In this document: positions 37,872-46,900 of the stretch, piece by piece
Layout: the number at the start of each line of letters is the position of its first letter
Position numbering within the stretch: position 1 is the stretch's first letter
Assembly: GCA_948567375.1 (NCBI GenBank)
Contig: OX419758.1
Span: 52,405,473 to 52,469,472, forward strand
DNA length: 64,000 nucleotides
Direction: 5' to 3'
Source: Lunularia cruciata
Taxonomy: Eukaryota > Streptophyta > Marchantiopsida > Lunulariales > Lunulariaceae
The notes under the pieces: model-generated
The model's database searches: none
The model's input: the letters and a program-made list of their open reading frames with translations, nothing else
Told to the model about the DNA's origin: nothing
Translations under genes and position numbers: made by a program

Positions 37872-38204
37872 TCAAGTACATCTAGGACATAACCACTGTC
37901 CCTGAGGAACCACCATGAGGGGAGGAGTCATACATGCCATATGCCATCCTCTCGAACAGCTATCACACACTAACATAGTAGCAGCTCCACCAGAAGAGCC
38001 ACATAACATACACCTCAAGCCTGCACGTACAAGTGCCAAGCTTGGGTCCATAGTACCATCAATGTTTGGAAGGTGGCATGGCGCACAATTGCGCACATGA
38101 TCCTTCCAAACAACACCATCACGTCCTTCTAACACAAGGACTCCAGATGGCAAAACCTCGCGCACTCTCAAGATAGTGTGGCCTGTAGAAACATCAAGTG
38201 TCAT
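37872..38204 (-). CDS. PHD finger at the C-terminus of the B1 integrase
   Basis: The open frame begins in the integrase C-terminal domain (ILRVREVLPSG, VWKDHVRNCAPCHLPN) and ends in a zinc finger at 38012-37878. The ligand spacing is C-x2-C-x11-C-x2-C-x4-H-x2-C-x14-C-x2-C, with the conserved Trp two residues before the last Cys pair (GQWLCPRC). This is a textbook PHD finger (C4HC3). PHD fingers read histone H3 tails. In chromoviruses a chromodomain holds the same place at the integrase end and guides insertion to chromatin, so a targeting role is a reasonable inference. The same region survives in B2. Fossil element, but this domain looks intact. Confidence 0.85.
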   Translation of the reverse strand: MTLDVSTGHTILRVREVLPSGVLVLEGRDGVVWKDHVRNCAPCHLPNIDGTMDPSLALVRAGLRCMLCGSSGGAATMLVCDSCSRGWHMACMTPPLMVVPQGQWLCPRCT

Positions 38205-38229
38205 CGGTGTTGTCTGCTGTAGATATACA

Positions 38230-39240
38230 TAGTCGCCTGGATGAAATCAACGGATCGAGGGTCTATAACCTCCCCCTAGAATGGTAGCATAGCGTAAAGT
38301 ATCTCTATGCTGAGCAATTGCCAAGTTCTCAAAGGCCATCGGCATCACTCTCCGAAAGATCTCTGCCCGTTGAGAACATGTGCTCATCCATACATCGAGG
38401 TCATCCAAGTCCAAAACTACGGTAGCATCTCGACGAATGGCTGTAGGTAAATCTGGATCTCGTCCATAGAGTAGAAATTATGGAGAGAAGGATGCTAAGG
38501 AGGCTTGCCGGCTGAACCGATAGCCCATGGCCAACCAAGGTAACTAGAGATCCCAAGTGGCCTCTCTGCAAACCATACTTTTGCAATCCTCTCTTCACCG
38601 TCTGAACCACTCTCTCTGCTAAGCCATCTGCCTCAGGGTGATCTCGGGATGTAGTACAATGATCAATCAAAGCCTTGTCACACAAGACCTGAAACTCTCC
38701 CAAGAACTCTGTACCCTGATCAGTCAAAACCTCAGCTGGTGCACCAAAATGACTAAGAACTCGATCCAGGAATGAGTAAGTTGTCCCTTCACTAGACTTG
38801 TCAGGAAGTGCCACCAACTCAATCCACTTGGAGAAGTGCTCCACCATCACCAAAACATACCGATGATGTCTCACAGTCAACGGTAAAGGTCCGGTAAAGT
38901 CCAAACTCCAACGGTAACCCAATCCCATGATAGGTAATGGGTGTAACTATGGCGTAGGAGCATTGAATGATGCTCTAACTCGGTCACAAACCATACATCT
39001 GGCAACAAACTGCTGTACCTTGGTCTGCATACCACGCCACCAATAATGACTCTAAAGTAAGTTATATGTATGCTTTACTCCAAAATGTCCTAGCTCCTCA
39101 TGAGCATGACGGACCAATTGTGATCTCTGTGATGGAAGTGGTACTACTCGCACTCTACCATCCTCCCATACACGCAAAAGGTGTCTACCTTCCAATCTGA
39201 ACCGTCTGGCTTGCTGAAGAACACGGTCTCTCTCCTTGGC
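38230..39240 (-). CDS. B1 integrase
   Basis: The zinc-binding part lies at about 39160-38980 (HAHEELGHFGVKHTYNLL and following). The catalytic core lies at about 38930-38500, with SLDFTGPL, MVEHFSKWIELVAL, VLTDQGTEF and HPEADGLAERVVQ, i.e. the D, D and E positions of DDE integrases. The C-terminal domain continues to the PHD finger. It inserts element DNA into the genome. TAGT flanks indicate a 4-bp staggered cut. Broken in a few places. Confidence 0.82.
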
Positions 39241-39249
39241 CCCAACTGT

Positions 39250-40869
39250 GCCACCCACAACACCAATGTGAAGATAGTCCATCACTAAGACATCATCATG
39301 AATGTCTCGCTGAACTGTACCAATATCTTCACTCTCTGGATTTGTGACCTCAATAACTCCTCCTGTATACGCTGAGAGAGATACCACCAAAGTCTCTGAA
39401 AATATACACAGAAAGGCCGATGCATGCCAACCTGGCACCATCTCCTCATCTGTCTCACCATGCCAACATGCTCCGGTCTGATCCTGCTGGCTGGGACATG
39501 GGTTTCTACTCAACCCATCTACATCACGGTTCACCACTCCAGGTCTATGAACAACCGTGAAATCATACTCCTGTAAAATCAGAGCCCATTGTGCAAGCTT
39601 CCTTGAAAGCTTGTCGGACTCCATCAACCACTTCAGCGGCTGATGATCAGTGATGAGAGTGAAGGGGTTACCAAACAAGTAACATCGGAAATGTGCTACT
39701 GCCCAAACTGCTGCCAAGCACTCTCCCTCATATGAACTATACTTCGCCTCCGCTGAATTGTTCGAGCGACTAGCATAGGCCACCACAAACTCCTTCTCCT
39801 CATCATCATGTTGGGTGAGCACCGCTCCAAGCCCCAACATACTCCAATCAGTGTGAACCTAAAATGGTCATCCCCTGATCGGTCTCCTCAAAATAGGAGC
39901 AGATGTCAACCTCTCCTTGAGCTCTACAAAAGCTCTCTCCTGCTCATCTCCCCAACACCACTCTTGTGTAAGCTTGGTCAGCTTCGTCAAGGCCTTGGCA
40001 ATGGCACTAAATCCTCTAACATAGTGGTGATAGAAGTTTGCCAACCCAAGGAATTCTCGCACTCTGCTCACATCCGTAGGCCGAGGAATACATGCAATAG
40101 CCTCCACCTTGGTCTGCTGAACACCAAGTCCTCCACGGTAGATAGTGTGACCCAAATACTCAACCTGCTCGTGGAAGAACCTACACTTCCCAGGATGTAG
40201 TTTGAGTCCATGAGATCTCAACCTCTCAAACACCTCCAACAACTGTCTCTCATGCTTCTCCACAGTAGTGCTATAGACCAAAATGTCATCAATATAACAC
40301 CGAGCAAAATCCAATCCAGCTAGGATCCTATCCATGACCCTCTGGAACTCAGCGGGAGCATTCTTCAACCCAAATGGTAAGAACCTCCACTGATATAACA
40401 CATCCTTGCCGTGAGGATCAATAGCCCAAAATGTTGTCTTGGACTTATCCTCCTCCCTGATCGGCAACTGATGATATCCCGCTTGAAGATCCAAAGTACT
40501 GAAGACCTTTGCATACCCAATTGCATCAAAAATCTCCTCCAGTGTAGGCATGGCATACCAATCAGCCATGGTCTGTTGGTTGATAGGACTGTAATCTCCA
40601 CACATCCGCCTATCTATATAGTTGCCATGCATATCCTTCTTGGTTGGCATCACTGTCGCTGATGCATACTCTCCATGTGAAATCTCCACTAAACCAGCCT
40701 CAAAAAGGTCACTACTCCGGCTCTGAATCAATGTCCTCTCCATCTCACTATATAGATAAGGACGTCGGAAAACTGGTGTGTCGCTAGTCAGCTCTATCTG
40801 TATACCAAGTCCCTTTAGAGCACCCAAATCATTCATACCAAAGGCAAAACAACTCCTGTGACTCCTCAA
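39250..40869 (-). CDS. B1 reverse transcriptase and RNase H
   Basis: RT spans about 40780-40050: a priming loop region with CGDYSPINQQT, FSTLDLQAGYHQL, LPFGLKNAPAEFQ, the YIDDILVYS active-site box and FLGLANFYHHYVRGF. RNase H spans about 39850-39480, with YASRSNNSAEAKYSSYEGE and ITDHQPLKWL. It has a YIDD box, whereas families A and C have FIDD and VIDD, so B belongs to a different Ty3/gypsy branch. It copies element RNA into DNA. Fossil with few breaks. Confidence 0.88.
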
Positions 40870-40977
40870 GAACCTCCAAACCCTCCGTCTTTCCTCTCTA
40901 GTAAGCTCGGGTCCAAGATCTGGCTCCCAAGTATCCTCTATAACTATAGTAGGAGTGGAAGACGTACTGACTGGCTG

Positions 40978-41659
40978 CTACACTGGACCCTTGGGAGCAA
41001 TAGTGTCATGCTCCCGACCACTAGAGGTCCCAACCTCTGTGCAAAAAACTCCCTCCACTCTGGCTGCAAGCTCCACACATCTTCTAGCTGCATCCCATGT
41101 GGACCAAGGGTGTAATCCAAGTAGCCCACGCTCACCTGGATGGACTCCAAGTAGACCACTCTCCCTGGTAGCTATTGGATGTGTCCCAAGAATACCATGT
41201 CCACTCAGTCCATTGCCCCCAGCATGTGCATGAATCGTCTTGATAGGCACAGGGCTCACAAGTGTCCGAGTGGTGATGCCTATCAAGCGCATCCTACGCT
41301 GCTCTGCCAAACCAAGGCTCACAATCCAAGTCAAACAGTTCAGGTCCATAGCCTGACCTAACACTTGACGCCTGGATGCCTCTGACACTATTGGAACAGC
41401 GGTAATACCGGTGCAAAAACCCATCGCCCGCTCTCTCTCATCAGTATTGGGCTCCACCAACTGCTGTAACTATGAGTCCCAAACAAGTCCAGGTCCTCCC
41501 TCTTGAAAAGCATGAGAGCCTGGGAAACTCATGAGTGTGGGAAATGCAGCTCTAGGCTGTCCAACTAGGTTCACCACTGCCATTGGTGACCTATCAGCCA
41601 CTACCACTGTCTGAGACTGACGCCCAACATCCAAGATATCATCAACAAGGATGTGGTCC
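40978..41659 (-). CDS. B1 cytosine-5 methyltransferase, C-terminal part (motifs VIII-X)
   Basis: The part of the methyltransferase region downstream of the A5 insertion. Visible are a FPTLMSFPGSHAFQEGG segment at about 41544-41500 (motif VIII zone), and EPNTDERERAMGF near 41454-41416 with VLGQAMDLN near 41364-41338 (motifs IX-X zone). These match the end of DNMT3-type catalytic domains (ERVFGFP... LLGRSW). The sequence then passes into a less conserved linker leading to RT. It is part of a broken fossil; the insertion alone separates it from the N-terminal part. Confidence 0.75.
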
Positions 41660-42351
41660 TGTAACACCCATTTGTGCATGTGTGTGGTATTGTGATATTT
41701 AGCTTGGTATTACAAGTACTTAAGAGATATTATTTATATAGAGATAAAGGATGGTTCTATATTAGTCATGGTTAGCTAAAGTTAGTCATAGCTAAGATAG
41801 ATGGGACCTTACTTTAGAGGAAGTAGAAAAGATGAGCACCACTATTTTGGATTTTAGTGTGTTGACTTGGTATTATTCCTAGGTGTTTGGCTTTGGGGAA
41901 AGAGTTGAGAACTCTTGGGCCCGCAAGCCTTTTTGTTTTGGATTCTTCTTTAGTCCAAGGATAGCCCATGTGAAGGAATCCTTGCTTTAGTGGTTGGGTC
42001 AAGATAAGACCACATGCTTAGGGGAATATGCCCATGTGAATGGATATTCCTTTCTACTTTTTGACTTTACTTGACTTTTAGTCTAGTAACTTGAGTTACT
42101 ACGGTAATTAGTAACTTTGGTACGTAACTATTTCACAAGTATATAAACAAGGAGTGAGGAGGTACTCATCATCCTTTCATTTGCAACTATCTCTCTCTCA
42201 TTGAGTTCTCTAGTGAGCAATGTCTTGAGTCTTGGAGTGTTAGCCTTGGAGGAGTATGATGGAGTTGGGGTTCCTTGCCTTCTTAGTCCATGGTGCGCTA
42301 CCATAATAGCCATCAGAGGTTCATCCTGAGTGAGAGACAGGTCGGCTCACA
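41660..42351 (+). repeat. 5' LTR of A5
   Basis: 692 bp, TG...CA ends (TGTAACACCC / GGCTCACA). A TATA-like motif (TATATAAA) lies at 42140-42147, 480 bp into the LTR, at the same place as in the 3' LTR (49276-49283). A second AT-rich motif lies near 41729-41740. Antisense open frames of 61-62 codons occur in all copies of this LTR and are not considered genes. Confidence 0.95.
42140..42147 (+). promoter_or_regulatory. Candidate TATA box of A5
   Basis: TATATAAA in the distal third of the LTR, about 210 bp before the LTR end and 250 bp before the first leader ORF. Plant LTR promoters usually have such a box in U3. Well conserved in the other family A LTRs of the window. Confidence 0.55.
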
Positions 42352-42355
42352 TTTT

Positions 42356-42374
42356 TGGTTCCGTTGCCGGGACC
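42356..42374 (+). other. Primer-binding site of A5
   Basis: TGGTTCCGTTGCCGGGACC starts four bases after the LTR. Its core CCGTTGCCGGG matches the complement of plant tRNA-Asp, but bases 4-5 differ (TT for CG). The A3 copy (22611-22629) is identical, so the variant is fixed in the family. Confidence 0.65.
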
Positions 42375-42392
42375 TCTCTAGAAGGCAAGATA

Positions 42393-42563
42393 ATGTTCCG
42401 CGTCCAATTCTACATTAGGCAGAAGGAGGCTATGAGAGCTCACTTGGAGAGAACATTAGGAGAGGAGAGGGCTGAACTTATGTTAGAGAACCAAGATCCA
42501 TTTGTATACCCTGTAGTTCATTATGATGTCTTTGAGGTGATTTTGTACATCTTGTACACATGA
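42393..42563 (+). CDS. A5 leader small ORF 1 (56 codons)
   Basis: Starts at the ATG 18 bases after the primer site. It encodes a 56-residue peptide with an N-terminal charged helix (RQKEAMRAHLERTLGEERAE) and a hydrophobic C-terminus (VILYILYT). The frame is also kept in A3 (about 22590-22420). It resembles small ORF 2 at 43688-43852: 19 of 42 residues are identical without gaps, including TLG, PFV-P and the final YILY. Function unknown. Confidence 0.5.
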   Translation: MFRVQFYIRQKEAMRAHLERTLGEERAELMLENQDPFVYPVVHYDVFEVILYILYT

Positions 42564-43187
42564 GAGGAATTGGAGAGATTGTGTGAGGTGGATTGCAGAT
42601 TTTGGGGATTAAGGTGATTTTGGGCAAAATCTCAAGTTTGAGATCTGGACTTGAGATTTCTACACATGATAGCTTGGGTTATCTTTCAGTTAGCACACTT
42701 GAAATTATTGAGAGAGCTTCTATGCGCACTGGGCTAGAATTTTTGAAAGTTGATAGGGTAAAGTGCTCCCGCAACTGCATGCTCTCTGGAAAATTGTACA
42801 GAGTCTGCCATTTCTTCAATTTTTAGTGAATTGTCTTGAAAATTTCCAAGAAAATTCAGTGCATTGTATCCTACCTGGTGCCACAAAAATTAGAGAGAGA
42901 TCATTTTTGCGCAGTGCGTTATGAGTTTTTGAAGTGAGGGGGGTGGTTTTCAGACCAAATCTGAAATATGGGTGCTGAATAGAAAGGTGTCTAGGCCAAA
43001 TGGCTCAATGAAAAGATCTAAAATTTTGCAGGGAGGGACGCCCTAGAGTTGTGATCAAGTGTGGAAAATTTCAGAGGACTGTGACATATTCGTTGGGAGA
43101 TTTCAGTGACATTGTGAGGAAGGGTCAATTCTGCAGAGTGGAGATCTCATGCATGAGAAGTTTGAGATCAACAAAAAGCATGTTTGA

Positions 43188-43685
43188 GTGTTTAGATTCA
43201 TCTTTGGGAACATGGAGGGTCATCAAGAGTGGAAATTGAGATTATGCAAGGTTCCCCAAGGGTTTGAGGTGATTGTAGGGGTGGATTTGAGGAAAAGAGA
43301 GTTTACAATAGAATTTGAAGAGAGTGTTGAGAGGATCCAAAAACCTACACCACTTGGAGGAAAGAGTGAGTCTAAGTGCTTTCTATGTGGAGAGAAGGGA
43401 CATAAGGCAAGTTCATGTCCATTAACCTTTGAGAGCAAGAGATTGAGGGAAAGGAGAGGCTTACTTGACTTGGGTTTGCATGTTGGACCTTCTTCACCAA
43501 GATTGGGAGGGAGAAGATCTAAGACCAAGGAGTTGTGTGAGGTTTGTGGAGTTGAAGGACTTCCAAAAGGACATGAGTGTAGTGGAGTAAAAGCACTTTT
43601 GGAAACTTTGGTGAAAGATCTTGGAGAGAGTCTTAGTACAGCTACAGAAATACTACCACCTTCATCAGCTAGTTCTCAAGATTAG
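43188..43685 (+). CDS. A5 leader ORF with two zinc-binding motifs
   Basis: A 165-codon open frame upstream of gag-pol. The N-terminal part (residues about 10-55) reads as a small beta-rich domain. Then comes a CCHC knuckle at residues 64-77 (CFLCGEKGHKASSC) and a second Cys/His cluster at 117-131 (CEVCGVEGLPKGHEC). Between them is a basic segment. Layout loosely recalls the DUF4283 plus zinc-knuckle arrangement of plant retroelement proteins; that link is tentative. The reading frame is conserved in A3 and A4 (60940-60524), which supports real coding. Tat/Ogre elements are known to carry an extra ORF before gag. Likely an RNA-binding accessory protein. Confidence 0.6.
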   Translation: MFRFIFGNMEGHQEWKLRLCKVPQGFEVIVGVDLRKREFTIEFEESVERIQKPTPLGGKSESKCFLCGEKGHKASSCPLTFESKRLRERRGLLDLGLHVGPSSPRLGGRRSKTKELCEVCGVEGLPKGHECSGVKALLETLVKDLGESLSTATEILPPSSASSQD

Positions 43686-43687
43686 TG

Positions 43688-43852
43688 ATGGAGATAATCT
43701 TTCAACTTATGGATAAACTATCCATGAGAGTTAGATTAATATGCACTCTAGGATTTGATGTTGCTATAGAAATCTTGGAGCAACCTGAACCTTTTGTGTT
43801 CCCTAGAGTGGATTATTCTCAGATGGTGTTAGTCATGTATATACTCTATTAG
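43688..43852 (+). CDS. A5 leader small ORF 2 (54 codons)
   Basis: Starts two bases after the stop of the zinc ORF and ends about 70 bases before gag-pol. Its peptide is a diverged relative of small ORF 1, with MRVRLICTLG, EPFVFP and a terminal YILY. Counterparts lie in A3 (about 21320-21140) and A4 (about 60520-60360). Between it and gag-pol is a purine-rich, A-rich stretch (43860-43917). Function unknown. Confidence 0.45.
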   Translation: MEIIFQLMDKLSMRVRLICTLGFDVAIEILEQPEPFVFPRVDYSQMVLVMYILY

Positions 43853-43920
43853 TAATAGAGTGAGAGAAAAGAAAAGAGAAAAAAAAAATTAAGAGAAAAG
43901 AAAGATAGTGAGGGGTTAAG

Positions 43921-46900
43921 ATGGGGAAACTTCCGGTTTTCTTTGGCAAGGATGGAGAAGATGTGGAGGCCTTTCTGAGAGACTTCAAGAGAGCTTGCAT
44001 AGGAAACAATGAGAGGAGGAAGAATGAGTGGGCCTCATTATTACCAGATTTCTTTGAGGATGCAGCACTTACATGGTATGAGTCAGAATACCAAAAGAGA
44101 GAGAGGAGAGAGGGGGAAGAGGAGTCTTGGGAGACTTTGACTTCAGCACTCATTGAGAACTTTCTTCCTGATGAGAGTTATGAGAGATTGATGAGTGAGG
44201 TTACATTTCTCAAGCAAGGAGATGGAGAGAAAGTGAGGGTCTATGTGGAAAGAGTGGAAAAGTTGGAGTCCAGATTTCGCATAGTGTTGAGGAAGGGTGG
44301 GGATGATGTGGAGACTACAATGATTGGCATAGGGGCCATGCTCACCAAGAATTTTGTGGGAGGATTGAGACCACAAATTAGAAGCAAGGTGAGATATGAG
44401 AAACCTTCTTCCAAGGTTGAAGCTATCAAGATCGCAATTCGTATGGAGGAGAGTTTGGAAGGGGATGAGAGTGATTTGGTGGTGAAGGAGGTTGTGCATC
44501 CTCCTCAAGGCTACAAGTATGGTGGAACTTCTGATACTTTTGTGACAAGGGTTGCACCACAAGTAGTAGTTGCTCCAATTCTTGCACCTCCACCAAAAGA
44601 TCCACTCCAAACCATCACAGAACAACTTGCGGATCTCAAGATCAATGTGGTGCAACTATGGGAGAAGAGAGAGGTGGATCAGAATGTAGGGAGAGGACCT
44701 AGGAGTTATGGAAACTATCCATATAGAGGAGGCCAACCAGCCAACAATTTCAATGATAGAAATTGTTTTGGTTGTGGAGGAAGAGGCCATATCCAAAGGA
44801 ATTGCCCAAATTCCACTTACCATGGAGGAAGGGGTTATGAGGGAGCCAATAGAGGGAAAGAGGGAGGTAGTGAAACCCAAGTGGCTCCTAATCCCAACAA
44901 AGGTAAGGGGATAGCATCCATAGATGTGGTTGAGAGCAAGTATGAGAAGGGAGAGTGCTCAAACTCCAAGGGTCTTAATTTGGAGCTTTTGGCACAAGAG
45001 AAGAAGAGAGCTCGTTTTGCAGAGGATGTTCACTCTTCTCAAGGATTTACTTCAAGCAAGGATACTCCTATGTCTACTAGGAGCACTCGCACCTCAACAC
45101 CATCAACAACAAAGACTCCAAGGAAGAAGTTGGGGATGGAGGACTTCTTGATCTCCAAGCAACAATGGAACTACAATGTGTTGGAGGATGTTGGTAGTCA
45201 CAAGGCTAACATCACAGTGGGCCAATTAATTGCTTTGAACCCTACCTTGAGAAAGGAGCTTAGAGGTGGTTTGAGTTCTACAAGGAGCAAGAAGAAGAAG
45301 AAGGCAAAAGTTCCAATATCAATGGGGGTGGTGGATGCCAAGCCAGCACCATGGGAAGCTTGTGAATATGCCTCCAAGATTGATGTGAGAGTGAATGGTC
45401 ACAACATCAAGGATGCATTGGTTGATGGAGGATCAGCAGTGAATGCCATGTCAGAAAGGTTGATGAAGAAGTTGGGTATGATACCCTCAAGAGCTTCAAC
45501 ATTTGTGGTGAGCATGGCAAACAAGCAACAAGTTCGACCAGTAGGAGTGATGGATAAGGTGGTAGTTTCAGTTATGGGAGTCCAAAATCTCATGACTTTC
45601 CAAGTCTTGAAGGATTCAAGCTATGACTTACTTCTTGGGAGGCCATGGTTGAGAGCAGCACGCACAACTGATCGATGGCACAAAGGGTACTTAAGGATTG
45701 GGCCATCAAACCATAGAGTCACTGTTCCTGTGACTAACACCACCAACACTTCACATTCAGATACCCCATCTTCTGATTATTGGGAATCAGATTCTGAAGG
45801 AGGAGCTTCAGGTGTGGACACAAGCATGGAAGAGGAGACTTCCACGGAGGAGGATGAATCTGAATCTGATTCAGATGTGTATCCTTTATGTGCTATGGAT
45901 TTTGCACCTAAGCCAGAGGTTTTGAAGGACCCAGATAAATCACCATTGACACTTGAGGAGGTAGAGAGAAGGTTGTCTACCCTCAAGTATGGCCCAAATG
46001 TTACCAAGGAGGAGAAGGTGAGATTTGAGGAGATTTTCCGCAAGTTCATCCATGTGTTTGCTTTTAGTTACAAGGATTTGAAGGAAGTCACCTTGGAGGA
46101 GCACAAGATAGAGGTGGAGTCACATGCAAGACCAATCCGCCAAAAGCAACGTCGCATTAGCCCACCAATATCTTTGGTTGTGAAGGAGGAGATTGATAAG
46201 CTCAAGGAGGCTGGATTTATCTTTGAGGTGGAGAATTCAGAATGGGTGTCTCCAATTGTCATTGTGAAGAAAAAGAATGGCAAGCTTCGGGTATGTGTGG
46301 ATTACAAGAAGCTCAATGCTGTTACCAAGAAGGACTACTACCCATTGCCATTCATTGATGAGATCTTGGAGGAGGTTGCAGGTCATGAGAGGTACAGTTT
46401 TGGAGATGGTTATAGTGGATATAACCAAATCAAGATTGCACCAGAGCATCAACAACTCACCACATTCACCACACCTTGGGGAACTTACGCTTTCAAGGTC
46501 ATGCCTTTTGGGCTTTGCAATGCTCCAGCCACATTCCAACGGTTCATGAACAAGGTATTTGAACCTTTCATTGGGAAATTTGTGAGAGATTTCATTGATG
46601 ACTTTTGTGTCTATGGGAGCAAGGAGGAGCACTTTGAGCACCTAATCAAAGTCTTGCAACGCTTGGATGAGGCAAATGCATCACTCAACCCAGAGAAGTG
46701 CATTTTTGGATGTGAAGAAGGTCTACTTTTGGGGCACATCATCTCCAAGGATGGAATAGCAGTTGATCCTGAGAAGGTGAGGAAAATCTCAGACCTTCCA
46801 TTCCCTTCAAGCTTGACAAAGTTACGCCAATTCTTGGGAATGGTTGGGTACTATAGGAGGTTCATCTTCTCATTTTCCAACAAGGCTTATGCATTGACCA

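Noticed and set aside
37872-38204. A host PHD-finger gene
   Set aside because: It is continuous with the integrase C-terminal domain, and the region also exists in B2 next to the same element end.
41814-42002. 62-codon antisense frame in family A LTRs, recurring at 48950-49138, 19608-19796, 22983-23171 and 55068-55256
   Set aside because: It recurs only because the LTR recurs. It is antisense to the element, has no motif, and shares its conservation with the surrounding LTR bases.
42128-42313. 61-codon antisense frame in family A LTRs, with copies at 14890-15075, 22645-22857, 49264-49449 and 61757-62092
   Set aside because: Same reason: an LTR-wide repeat, antisense, no recognisable protein.
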